Source of the DNA: Oscillospiraceae bacterium
GTDB lineage: Bacteria > Bacillota > Clostridia > Oscillospirales > Ruminococcaceae
Direction of reading: 5' to 3'
Assembly: GCA_021200775.1 (NCBI GenBank)
Contig: JAJQGB010000014.1
Coordinates: 1-36,562, forward strand
DNA: 36,562 nucleotides
This document shows positions 16,912 to 23,100 of this stretch, one piece after another (the stretch's first letter is position 1; each line of letters begins with the position of its first letter). A program made the position numbers and the translations under genes. Under the pieces are notes generated by a model, which saw nothing but the letters and a program-made list of their open reading frames with translations, made no database searches and was not told the DNA's origin.

Positions 16912-16998
16912 GTCGCCACTGCGTGGCGACGCCGCTCCCGTTGGTCGCGGCACCTCTCAGTCAGCCTGCGGCTGACAGCTCCCCTTGACAGGGGAGCC
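16912..16998. repeat. chain of hairpins related to the intergenic repeat family
   Basis: Four hairpins in a row: GTCGCCA/TGGCGAC, GCCGC/GCGGC, GTCAGCC/GGCTGAC and GCTCCCCT/AGGGGAGC. The right part (16952-16998) reads CTCAGTCAG...GCTCCCCTTGACAGGGGAGCC, like the left half of the full repeats at 33629 and 34215. The right half and the GAGGGGTTTCC end are absent, so this is a partial or decayed copy. Confidence 0.65.
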
Positions 16999-17031
16999 AT
17001 TTTTATTCTCTCAAAATTTCCGTCAAACCTA

Positions 17032-17082
17032 TTGACAAGCGTTGTCTCCTGTGATATGATAGTGATATCAAAATGATATCAC
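17032..17082 (+). promoter_or_regulatory. promoter with 9-3-9 palindrome for the SPFH operon
   Basis: TTGACA (17032-17037) and TATGAT (17055-17060) are 17 bases apart. Directly downstream is GTGATATCA-AAA-TGATATCAC (17062-17082), a perfect palindrome positioned as an operator, with further TGATAT/TGTGAT half-sites on both sides. The second gene of the operon is a ribbon-helix-helix type protein and may bind here. Confidence 0.78.
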
Positions 17083-17113
17083 ATTGTGATGTTGCAGAAA
17101 GGACAGAATATAT

Positions 17114-18172
17114 ATGGCGAATATCAATGTTGGAATGACGGAGTTTCCCGTTAAGAATGTTAAAAAGGGTATGCCGGTGTTACTTGCGACTATCTTGGAG
17201 ATGATTTTGTCGGTGCTGGTGATTATTGCAGGCGGCTTGCTTCTTGAAGAGGGTAGCATGGTGCTCGGAGGAGTGCTTCTGACGGTCGGAATTATCTGGT
17301 GCTGTGTTGGATGGATTCCGATTATGGGCTTGAAGGTTCTGAAGCCGCAGGAGGCGAGAGTTCTCACCCTTTTCGGAAAGTATGTCGGAACTTTGAAGGG
17401 CGACGGGTTCTACTATGTAAATCCGTTCTGCGTGTCCTTTAATCCTACGGCAAAGACGAAGCTCAGTCAGTCGGGAGACGTTGCAGGTTCGCACGGAGCT
17501 TCGGCTTCACAGATTTTCCTGAATACGGCTACCGGCGAGATTGGCGTCAACCCGAACGAGACGAAAATTTCCCTCAAAATCATGACCCTAAACAACAGCC
17601 GGCAGAAAATCAACGACTGCCTCGGCAACCCGATTGAAATCGGAATTGCGGTTATGTGGAGAGTCGTCGACACGGCGAAGGCGGTCTTCAACGTCGATAA
17701 TTACAAAGAGTATCTCTCGCTTCAGTGCGACTCGGCTCTCAGAGAAATCGTCAAGATGTACCCTTACGATGTCGCTCCGAATGTCGACACCACCGGTGAC
17801 GGAATTGCCGACGAGGGAAGCCTGAGAGGTTCTAGTGAGATTGTCGCCGCAAGAATCAAGGACAGGATTCAAAAGAGGGTCGACGATGCGGGCTTGGAAA
17901 TCGTCGAAGCGAGAATCACATATTTGGCATACGCTCCCGAGATTGCGGCTGTAATGCTTCAGCGCCAGCAGGCTTCTGCAATTATTGACGCAAGAAAGAT
18001 GATTGTTGACGGAGCCGTCGGCATGGTCGAGATGGCTCTGGAGAGAATCAACGAAGGCGGACTTGTGAACCTGGACGACGAGAGAAAGGCGGCAATGGTC
18101 TCGAATCTCCTGGTAGTTCTCTGCGGCAACCACGATGCCCAGCCGGTTGTGAACTCCGGCAGTTTGTACTAA
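17114..18172 (+). CDS. SPFH/band-7 domain membrane protein
   Basis: A 352-residue protein with two N-terminal hydrophobic helices (about 22-45 and 48-70), then a band-7/SPFH domain starting at the typical KPQEARVLTLFGKYVGT segment near 77-93 and continuing through FNVDNYKEYLSLQCDSALREIV. A long helical stretch, AYAPEIAAVMLQRQQASAIIDARK, follows. SPFH proteins (flotillin/stomatin relatives) form large membrane-bound ring assemblies. ATG at 17114, with AAAGGACAG upstream. A ribbon-helix-helix gene follows 16 bases after the stop and the two share a promoter with a palindromic operator. The exact cellular role is unknown. Confidence 0.88.
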   Translation: MANINVGMTEFPVKNVKKGMPVLLATILEMILSVLVIIAGGLLLEEGSMVLGGVLLTVGIIWCCVGWIPIMGLKVLKPQEARVLTLFGKYVGTLKGDGFYYVNPFCVSFNPTAKTKLSQSGDVAGSHGASASQIFLNTATGEIGVNPNETKISLKIMTLNNSRQKINDCLGNPIEIGIAVMWRVVDTAKAVFNVDNYKEYLSLQCDSALREIVKMYPYDVAPNVDTTGDGIADEGSLRGSSEIVAARIKDRIQKRVDDAGLEIVEARITYLAYAPEIAAVMLQRQQASAIIDARKMIVDGAVGMVEMALERINEGGLVNLDDERKAAMVSNLLVVLCGNHDAQPVVNSGSLY

Positions 18173-18188
18173 CTAGGATGATGGATAG

Positions 18189-18410
18189 ATGGCTGATAAA
18201 AAAGCAGTACCTTTAAGGATTTCGGAGAAGCTCTATAGCGACCTTGCCGCTTGGGCTGAAGACGATTTCCGCTCCCTCAATGGGCAGATTGAATATCTCC
18301 TGACCGAATGTGTCCGGCAAAGAAGGAAGACCGGCGCATACGTCGGGAAGGAGATTGACAAGCCACTTGAAGTGGATTTGAGTGATACAAAAAAGACCGA
18401 GCAAGATTAG
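18189..18410 (+). CDS. small ribbon-helix-helix (Arc-like) protein
   Basis: A 73-residue protein. The N-terminal KKAVPLRISEKLYSDLAAWA matches the beta strand and first helix of Arc/MetJ-type DNA-binding proteins, and SLNGQIEYLLTECVRQRR matches the second helix. The last 20 residues are polar. Such proteins bind palindromes as dimers of dimers, so it is the obvious candidate for the GTGATATCA palindrome upstream of the operon. Homologues next to SPFH genes are, as I recall, often mislabelled as PTS subunits; nothing here supports transport. Its stop codon lies inside the terminator stem-loop. Confidence 0.8.
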   Translation: MADKKAVPLRISEKLYSDLAAWAEDDFRSLNGQIEYLLTECVRQRRKTGAYVGKEIDKPLEVDLSDTKKTEQD

Positions 18411-18426
18411 CCTTGCTCGGCTTTTT
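18397..18426 (+). terminator. terminator overlapping the ribbon-helix-helix gene end
   Basis: The 9-bp stem CCGAGCAAG (18397-18405) pairs with CTTGCTCGG (18412-18420) and is followed by CTTTTTATT. The left arm is coding sequence. Confidence 0.85.
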
Positions 18427-18464
18427 ATTACGGAAAATTGCTTTGAAATGCATTTTTTCGGAGT
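18426..18464. repeat. palindromic repeat copy A (left flank of ATPase gene)
   Basis: Reads TATTACGGAAAATTGC, then AAATGCATTTTTTCGGAGT. Its reverse complement matches copy C at both ends. It touches the ATPase stop codon and begins in the T-run of the preceding terminator. Confidence 0.75.
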
Positions 18465-19702
18465 CAGGTATCGAGACTATTCTGATTCAGGAGGAAATCA
18501 AACAGGTTCATGATGAGGATTCCGTCGTCTGAGTAGTGGGTGGAGGCGTTGTCACCGGTGATGATTATCTTTTTGAAGAAGTCGCCGGTGTATTCTAAAG
18601 AGCGCTGTTCCTGCATGAGCTTCTCCTGGTCGGGAAGAGAGTAAGCAGACTGGATATAGTAGCGCTTGGAGGCAAGGTTGCAGACAAAATCCACTTCAAG
18701 TTGCTTTCGGGTGCCTTCTTCGCTTATCGGAACCACGCCGACGTCGACGTTGAAGCCACGCACCAACAGCTCGTTATATATGACATTTTCCATAATGTGG
18801 GTAGCTTCCTGCTGGCGGAAGTTCAGCTGGGCATTCCGAAGACCGATGTCGGTGAAGTAGTATTTGAACGGCGAGGCGATATACTTCTTTCCCTTGATGT
18901 CAAATCGCTCGGCACGGTTTATGAAAAAGGCGTCGATGAGATATCCTATATAGCTGGAAATGGTTTTGTCGGTGGCAGAAATCCCGTGACTCATAAAAGT
19001 ATTTGCGAGCTTCGACGGATTGGTGAGGGAGCCGATGGAGGACGCAAGAATCTTCACGAGGGTTTCCATCACCTGGTCGCCTTTCAGATTGTTTCTGTCC
19101 TCGATGTCCTTGAAATAGAGCTCATGGCAGAGATTCTGGAGATATTGGGATTTGAGCTCAGGCTTCTGCATACTCAGAATTCTCGGAAGTCCGCCATAGG
19201 TGGAGTAGTCCCGCCAGGCTTCATATCTGTCGCCTTGATAGGCGGACATGTACTCGGAAAATGACAGTGGATAAACCCGGACTTCGTCGCCACGACCGCG
19301 AAATTCGGTTAAAATATCCGACGAAAGAAATTTTGAGTTACTTCCGGTGACGTAAATATCGAGGTTTTCACGGCGGTTGAGACCGTTTAAGACTCCCTCA
19401 AAGCCTGGGCAAAGTTGGACTTCGTCCAAAAACAGATACCACATTCCATCATCACTGAGCCGCTCTTTTATATATGCGCTGAGATTTTTGCTCTCCCGAA
19501 GCTCCGAAAAATCGTCGTCATCAAGAGGAATCCGGATGATTCTCTCCGCCGGGATGCCGGAGTCAATAAGCCAGTTGTAGTAAAGATTGAATAAAAGATA
19601 AGACTTCCCGCACCTGCGGATGCCGGTTATGACTTTAATAAGTCCGTTTTCCCGACGGTCGATGAGTCTTCCAAGATATAAATCACGTTTAATCGGTTCC
19701 AT
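18464..19702 (-). CDS. AAA-family ATPase with DUF4143 domain
   Basis: A 412-residue protein of the AAA_14/DUF4143 type. Walker A is GIRRCGKSYL (27-36), Walker B is YLFLDEVQLCPGFE near 92-105, and a sensor-like VTGSNSKFL follows. The C-terminal half (about 205-370) is DUF4143, a nuclease-like fold domain with QLEVDFV in the DxV region. The family is common in multiple copies in Clostridia and Bacteroidia and its function is unresolved. ATG at 19702 after AGGAGG. It has its own consensus promoter, and related palindromic repeats lie on both sides, so it looks like an independently acquired unit. Confidence 0.88.
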   Translation of the reverse strand: MEPIKRDLYLGRLIDRRENGLIKVITGIRRCGKSYLLFNLYYNWLIDSGIPAERIIRIPLDDDDFSELRESKNLSAYIKERLSDDGMWYLFLDEVQLCPGFEGVLNGLNRRENLDIYVTGSNSKFLSSDILTEFRGRGDEVRVYPLSFSEYMSAYQGDRYEAWRDYSTYGGLPRILSMQKPELKSQYLQNLCHELYFKDIEDRNNLKGDQVMETLVKILASSIGSLTNPSKLANTFMSHGISATDKTISSYIGYLIDAFFINRAERFDIKGKKYIASPFKYYFTDIGLRNAQLNFRQQEATHIMENVIYNELLVRGFNVDVGVVPISEEGTRKQLEVDFVCNLASKRYYIQSAYSLPDQEKLMQEQRSLEYTGDFFKKIIITGDNASTHYSDDGILIMNLFDFLLNQNSLDT

Positions 19703-19714
19703 GATAACCTCCTG

Positions 19715-19751
19715 TTCCGGAAAACTGCATTAAAATGCATTTTCTCGTAAT
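19715..19751. repeat. palindromic repeat copy B (in the ATPase leader)
   Basis: TTCCGGAAAACTGCATT followed by AAAATGCATTTTCTCGTAAT. It lies between the promoter and the ribosome site, so it would be transcribed and can fold as a hairpin. Copy C has the same orientation 84 bases to the right. Confidence 0.75.
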
Positions 19752-19754
19752 GAT

Positions 19755-19783
19755 ATTATACCCGGTTTTATGCGGAATGTCAA
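19755..19783 (-). promoter_or_regulatory. consensus promoter of the DUF4143 ATPase gene
   Basis: Minus-strand TTGACA (rc of 19778-19783), a 17-base spacer and TATAAT (rc of 19755-19760) form a full consensus promoter. It is enclosed by repeat copies B and C. Confidence 0.85.
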
Positions 19784-19798
19784 CAGAAAAATAATCCC

Positions 19799-19838
19799 AC
19801 TCCGAAAATTTGCACTAAAATGCATTTTCCCGTAATAC
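19799..19838. repeat. palindromic repeat copy C (right flank of ATPase unit)
   Basis: ACTCCGAAAATTTGCAC then TAAAATGCATTTTCCCGTAATAC. It shares the AAAATGCATTTTC-CGTAAT core with copy B and is the inverted counterpart of copy A. The 150 bases between this copy and the next gene hold only an AT-rich promoter region. Confidence 0.75.
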
Positions 19839-19939
19839 ATCTTTACGCCTCGACGATTTTATGATAACATAATATAAACCAGGCTCTCAACTCAACACAA
19901 AAATAAATCCGTGTTGTTCAGTTCTCCTGAAAAATCTCC

Positions 19940-19981
19940 TATAATAAAATCATCAGCTGGGGCTGAAATAATGTTTAGGAG
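19940..19981 (+). promoter_or_regulatory. likely promoter and inverted repeat before the small membrane gene
   Basis: TATAAT (19940-19945) has only a weak -35 match (TTCAGT, 17 bases upstream). Downstream TCAGC-TGGG-GCTGA is a 5-bp inverted repeat, and TCTCCTA upstream is complementary to TAGGAGA, which holds the ribosome site. It is a possible target of the TetR protein encoded next. Confidence 0.45.
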
Positions 19982-19990
19982 ACTTTTGAA

Positions 19991-20350
19991 ATGAACACAG
20001 ACAAAATTGTTGCGGAAGCAATTGCGAAGGACTATGCGCCGAAGGACACATCGAAAATCGTCGCACTCAAAAAGCTTGACCGTAAGGCTCGGGCGAAGGC
20101 GGAGGTTTTCGGATACACCTTCGGAGTGATTATGACCCTTGTTTTGGGCGTCGGCATGTGCCTTGCGATGGGAGTTATCGGCGGAGGAACCGTCGCCATG
20201 ATGGTTCTTGGAATTGTAATCGGCGTTATCGGAATTGTCGGCGTGAGCGTCAACTATCCCATCTACAAGAGACTTCTCGAAAGCGGCAAGAACCAGTACG
20301 CTTCGGACATTTTAAGGCTTGCAAAGGAAATCAGCGACAAGGCAGAATAA
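19991..20350 (+). CDS. small two-helix membrane protein, unknown function
   Basis: A 119-residue protein. The N-terminal 40 residues are charged and soluble (KIVALKKLDRKARAKAE), followed by two Gly-rich hydrophobic helices at about 42-63 and 66-88, and a charged C-terminal tail. ATG at 19991 with TTAGGAGAC upstream. The next gene, a TetR regulator, starts 27 bases later, so they likely form one transcript. The family was not recognised. The position suggests a product controlled by, or linked to, that regulator. Confidence 0.7.
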   Translation: MNTDKIVAEAIAKDYAPKDTSKIVALKKLDRKARAKAEVFGYTFGVIMTLVLGVGMCLAMGVIGGGTVAMMVLGIVIGVIGIVGVSVNYPIYKRLLESGKNQYASDILRLAKEISDKAE

Positions 20351-20376
20351 AGCTTTTTAGAAAGGGCGGTGGCAAT

Positions 20377-20988
20377 ATGAATAAATCCGAAAGCAAATAT
20401 TATAACACCGCCCTTCTGATGGACGAGGCTTTGCTTCAACTATTGGAGCGAAAAGATTTGGAGTTCATCACCGTGAAAGAAATCTGCGAGAGAGCAGGCG
20501 TCAACCGGTCGACATTCTATCTCCACTATGAGACTATCGGGGATTTGGTGAATGAGACGGTCGGGATGATGGACTCAAAATTTCAAGCCTGTTTTTCGGA
20601 AAGCAATGAGCATTTCGTTGGGAATATCCAGAGTAAAGACCTCGGCGACCTTGTCCTCATCACAGACAATTATCTCAAGCCGTATCTCGAATTTATCAGG
20701 GACAACAAAAGCATCTACCGGGCATCCTTCCGCAATCCGAGTGGAACCCAGGCAAACGAGAAGTTCGAGTATATGAAAAAGTATATCCTGCGACCGATTA
20801 TGTCCCGATTCGATATTCCCACAGAGCATCAAGCCTATTACATTGATTACTATATCGACGGCGTAATGGCGATAATCAGGCGATGGCTGGCGGAGGATTG
20901 CAAGGATTCGGTCGAGATGATATGCGCTATTATCGAGGAATGCGTGCGCCCGGAGAACGGCTTTGCGGGGAATCAGTATGAGAAATAG
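20377..20988 (+). CDS. TetR/AcrR-family transcriptional regulator (second)
   Basis: A 203-residue regulator. The helix-turn-helix is at about 10-60, with FITVKEICERAGVNRSTFY as the DNA-reading part. The remainder is helical with a C-terminal dimer domain like that of the TetR at 11402, though the two are clearly different genes. The start is placed at ATG 20377 after GGGCGGTGG; the open frame extends further left inside the preceding gene but lacks a start with a ribosome site. It sits between two small membrane-protein genes and overlaps the downstream one by 11 bases, so it probably regulates this three-gene unit. Confidence 0.9.
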   Translation: MNKSESKYYNTALLMDEALLQLLERKDLEFITVKEICERAGVNRSTFYLHYETIGDLVNETVGMMDSKFQACFSESNEHFVGNIQSKDLGDLVLITDNYLKPYLEFIRDNKSIYRASFRNPSGTQANEKFEYMKKYILRPIMSRFDIPTEHQAYYIDYYIDGVMAIIRRWLAEDCKDSVEMICAIIEECVRPENGFAGNQYEK

Positions 20989-21625
20989 CTTCATCAAAAG
21001 ATACCGCACCGACTATGAATTCAGAACTTTTGCCGGGGCTTGGCTGTCGTTTATGATAACCGTGCTGTTCGCCGCATATAACGGCTATCTCGGGATAGCG
21101 CAGGGCTCACTCTGGCACGGGAGCATTGCAGGGTACTATATAATCTTAGCAATTATCCGGGAGATAATTCTACTCTCCGACAGAAAAATCAGGCGTCAGG
21201 AGTCTGGCAAGAATGAAGCGAGAATGAAGACTTTTAGGATAAGCTCGGCGTTTCTCATGCTCCTCAATATCGCCCTCATCTGCCCGATTGCGCTTATGGT
21301 GATGTTCGAGAAGCCTGTCAATCTGAGCAAGATTCCGGCGATTGCGATGGCGGCGTACACGACCTACAAGATAATCATGGCGTCGGTGAATTTCGGGAGC
21401 AAAAAGAAAAAGCTCTCGGGAAATATCTTAATCTCGGAGCTTCGGGCAATTAGCCTTATAGATGCGATTGTGTCGGTGCTGTCGCTTCAGAACACCCTAA
21501 TCATGGTGAACGGCGGCGCAGAAAGTATGCTGACGCTGTCTGCCATCACAAGTGGAGCGATGTATGCACTTGTGTTGATAATTTCCGTCCGACTTTTAAT
21601 AGAAAGTGGCAAAAGAAACCCGTGA
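20978..21625 (+). CDS. multi-pass membrane protein, unknown function
   Basis: A 215-residue protein with about six predicted membrane helices (first near 20-38, last near 185-207), basic loops (KIRRQESGKNEARMK, KKKKL) on the likely cytoplasmic side and no motif I recognise. ATG at 20978 follows GCGGGGA and overlaps the end of the TetR gene by 11 bases, so it is translationally coupled. A TTG 15 bases upstream would swallow the ribosome site. A transport or signalling role in the TetR-controlled unit is plausible but unsupported. Confidence 0.75.
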   Translation: MRNSFIKRYRTDYEFRTFAGAWLSFMITVLFAAYNGYLGIAQGSLWHGSIAGYYIILAIIREIILLSDRKIRRQESGKNEARMKTFRISSAFLMLLNIALICPIALMVMFEKPVNLSKIPAIAMAAYTTYKIIMASVNFGSKKKKLSGNILISELRAISLIDAIVSVLSLQNTLIMVNGGAESMLTLSAITSGAMYALVLIISVRLLIESGKRNP

Positions 21626-21650
21626 AGGCGATGAACCGACACGGGCTTTT
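21619..21650 (+). terminator. terminator between convergent genes
   Basis: CCCGTG (21619-21624) pairs with CACGGG (21640-21645), then CTTTTG. The left arm includes the end of the membrane-protein gene. The convergent hydrolase gene ends 6 bases further on. Confidence 0.6.
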
Positions 21651-21655
21651 GCTAT

Positions 21656-22168
21656 TTATGCTATTTTTATCTGGCAGACCGCCATTGCTTTAAGGGCGTT
21701 TTCGTGACTTTCCGGAGTGACGCCGGCACAGCAGGAGCTGTCGACCGTCATCGGAATTTCCGGGAAAGCGGCTTTTAAAATCATTGCGTTCGAGATGACG
21801 CAGATGTCGGTGCAGAGCCCGACGAGCTCGATTGATTCAAGATTCGGGATTCCGGCAAGCACACCTGGAAGCTCCGTCGAGCCGAACGACGGCTTGTCGA
21901 CGACCTGACATCCGTCAGCATAAACTCTGTCCGCAATCTCCCAGCCGGGAGTTCCCTTGACGCAGTGGACAACCGGCAAGTTCTTGCCCTCCTGAGTGGA
22001 GAGATAATCTTCGGTGTGGGTGTCACGGGTATAAATAACCGTCCCACCGGAGCTGAGATACTCCGAAACTTTTTTCTTTACGTTCGGGACGATAGCGACC
22101 GCTTCCGCAGTGCCCAAAGCCCCGTCGATGAAGTCGTTTTGCATGTCGATTACTATAAGGGTTTTCAT
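21656..22168 (-). CDS. nicotinamidase-like cysteine hydrolase (isochorismatase family)
   Basis: A 170-residue hydrolase. The catalytic triad is readable as Asp8 (VIDMQNDF), Lys92 (VVDKPSFGS) and Cys123 (GLCTDICV). Asp49 and His51 in TRDTHTEDY, plus His68, match the metal site of nicotinamidases, and HCVKGTPGWEI is typical of PncA-like members. The probable reaction is nicotinamide to nicotinate plus ammonia in NAD recycling, although other amidase substrates cannot be excluded. ATG at 22168 with ATAGGAG upstream. No strong promoter is visible. It may recycle nicotinamide released by the SirTM-like enzymes elsewhere in this window, but the 12-kb distance makes this speculative. Confidence 0.85.
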   Translation of the reverse strand: MKTLIVIDMQNDFIDGALGTAEAVAIVPNVKKKVSEYLSSGGTVIYTRDTHTEDYLSTQEGKNLPVVHCVKGTPGWEIADRVYADGCQVVDKPSFGSTELPGVLAGIPNLESIELVGLCTDICVISNAMILKAAFPEIPMTVDSSCCAGVTPESHENALKAMAVCQIKIA

Positions 22169-22258
22169 GTTGTTCTCCTATCTGTAAACTTTCGCATATG
22201 TCTGATACTAATGAAATCCTCACGGAGTGATTTATTCCGTCGAAGACGGATTTAATTG

Positions 22259-22284
22259 AAAAAGTGCCCGAAAGGGCACTTTTT
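22259..22284 (-). terminator. terminator of tRNA-Ser
   Basis: AAAAAGTGCCC-GAAA-GGGCACTTTTT is a perfect stem that works on both strands. It starts 3 bases after the tRNA 3' CCA on the minus strand. Confidence 0.9.
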
Positions 22285-22286
22285 CA

Positions 22287-22379
22287 TGGCGGAGAAGGAG
22301 GGATTCGAACCCTCGATGAGCTATCAACCCATACACGAGTTCCAGTCGTGCGCCATAAACCGGGCTAGGCGACTTCTCC
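22287..22379 (-). tRNA. tRNA-Ser (GGA anticodon)
   Basis: A 93-base gene on the minus strand. Acceptor GGAGAAG pairs with CTTCTCC, the discriminator is G and CCA is encoded. The anticodon stem CACGA/TCGTG encloses loop CTGGAAC with anticodon GGA (UCC/UCU codons). There is a long variable arm, as in class II tRNAs, and the T-loop GGTTCGAATCC is present. Confidence 0.97.
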
Positions 22380-22414
22380 GTGCTCGTTTATTCTGTTCGC
22401 TTGCGAACTATGAC

Positions 22415-22443
22415 ATTATACGCTATTTTCGGCTCGATGTCAA
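22415..22443 (-). promoter_or_regulatory. tRNA-Ser promoter
   Basis: Minus-strand TTGACA (rc of 22438-22443), 17 bases, TATAAT (rc of 22415-22420). It reads away from the phage-like block. Confidence 0.9.
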
Positions 22444-22523
22444 GCCCTTTTTTGCAAAAATTACGAGTTTTCCTCCTGGAGTCCCGAAAAGCGGACTTGG
22501 GAGAATTTTTTTGAAATTTATGC

Positions 22524-22584
22524 TTGACAAATCCGAAATCCGGAGTATCATTAGATTCAGAACAAAAGTTCAGAACGAAAGTTC
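22524..22584 (+). promoter_or_regulatory. putative SOS-type promoter of the phage-like block
   Basis: TTGACA (22524-22529) and TATCAT (22546-22551) are 16 bases apart. Nine bases downstream begin two palindromes one base apart, GAACAAAAGTTC (22560-22571) and GAACGAAAGTTC (22573-22584). GAAC-N4-GTTC is the core of the LexA site in Gram-positive bacteria. Two in tandem over the start site suggest DNA-damage control of the genes to the right. Confidence 0.65.
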
Positions 22585-22676
22585 GATACGGTGGCTCGGG
22601 ATTCTCCGACGGTGAAGTTGCAGGGTGGCAGATTAGTCGGGAACGGGCAAGGCACCGAAAAGTTTTCCGGATAACG

Positions 22677-22798
22677 AACAAAGCCGCCCAAAAGGACGAC
22701 TTTGTTTCAAGATTGGAAAAGAAAAAAGGAGAAATAAAAATATGAATGTTATCAAAAACACACAACTGTATTATAGCAGTCTTTCTCCGATTTGTCAA
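22677..22798 (-). ncRNA. possible minus-strand RNA with consensus promoter and 13-bp hairpin
   Basis: Minus-strand TTGACA (rc of 22793-22798), 17 bases, TATAAT (rc of 22770-22775) is a full consensus promoter, aimed left against the phage-block promoter. No credible coding frame follows. The RNA would include arms at 22706-22694 and 22689-22677, which pair over 13 positions with two G-U wobbles. On the plus strand the same two positions are C-A mismatches, so the structure favours a minus-strand RNA. The 3' end is not determined. Confidence 0.4.
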
Positions 22799-22846
22799 GT
22801 GCTTTTTTCGGAAATATATGAAATTCGGAGGGATGAATTTGGATAA
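22742..22846 (+). CDS. possible 34-codon leader ORF before the terminase genes
   Basis: ATG 22742 follows a good ribosome site (AAAGGAG, 10 bases upstream) and opens 34 codons to a TAA at 22844-22846, overlapping the start of the next gene. The product resembles nothing known and the opposing promoter lies within it. It may be a leader peptide that couples translation to the next gene, or simply chance. Confidence 0.3.
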   Translation: MNVIKNTQLYYSSLSPICQVLFSEIYEIRRDEFG

Positions 22847-23084
22847 GAGAGATATCAGCGATTCCAACAGGCTCAGGGCGAATGAAATCATAGAAAAGTG
22901 CCTTGAAATTCTTAATGATGAGGAGAAATTGCAGGGTGCAACCGTTTCACAGCTCACTTCGGCGATTTCGTCTCTTTCGGACAATTTTCTAGGCGTTAGC
23001 GACAGCGCCGTACAAACGGATGACCCGTTGAGCAAGAGCATTTTTGAGCTTGTAAAAGAGCTGAAGAGCGACAAGCCGCAATGA
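22833..23084 (+). CDS. unknown protein in small-terminase position
   Basis: A helical, acidic protein of about 83 residues (RANEIIEKCLEILNDEEKL, then KSIFELVKELKSDK). It sits 16 bases before the large terminase gene, where phages keep the small terminase subunit, but no DNA-binding motif is obvious. The assignment rests on position. The start is uncertain: ATG 22833 is almost on top of GGAGGG, and TTG 22839 has better spacing and would give 81 residues. The longer open frame to the left is unlikely to be coding. Confidence 0.55.
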   Translation: MNLDKRDISDSNRLRANEIIEKCLEILNDEEKLQGATVSQLTSAISSLSDNFLGVSDSAVQTDDPLSKSIFELVKELKSDKPQ

Positions 23085-23100
23085 AAAGGGAGGTGGGAGA

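Larger units (their letters stand above)
18426..19838. mobile_element. DUF4143 ATPase gene bracketed by inverted repeats (possible mobile cassette)
   Basis: The left end (18426-18464) read rightward and the right end (19799-19838) read leftward both begin TATTACGG, continue through AAAA...TTTT and finish TTTCGGAGT, so they are related inverted repeats about 39 bases long. A third related copy (19715-19751) lies between promoter and gene. The left copy abuts the ATPase stop codon. No transposase is inside. Mobility is an inference. Confidence 0.5.

Noticed and set aside
22287-22379. tRNA-Ser as a phage attachment site
   Set aside because: The block lies beyond the tRNA 5' end rather than the 3' end used by most integrases, no integrase is present, and no direct repeat of the tRNA 3' end was seen to the right of the block.
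22388-23074. 228-codon minus-strand open frame behind the leftward consensus promoter
   Set aside because: Starts inside the gene before the terminase, upstream of the promoter, has a low-complexity translation and runs across the tRNA-Ser promoter. The promoter more likely makes a non-coding RNA.
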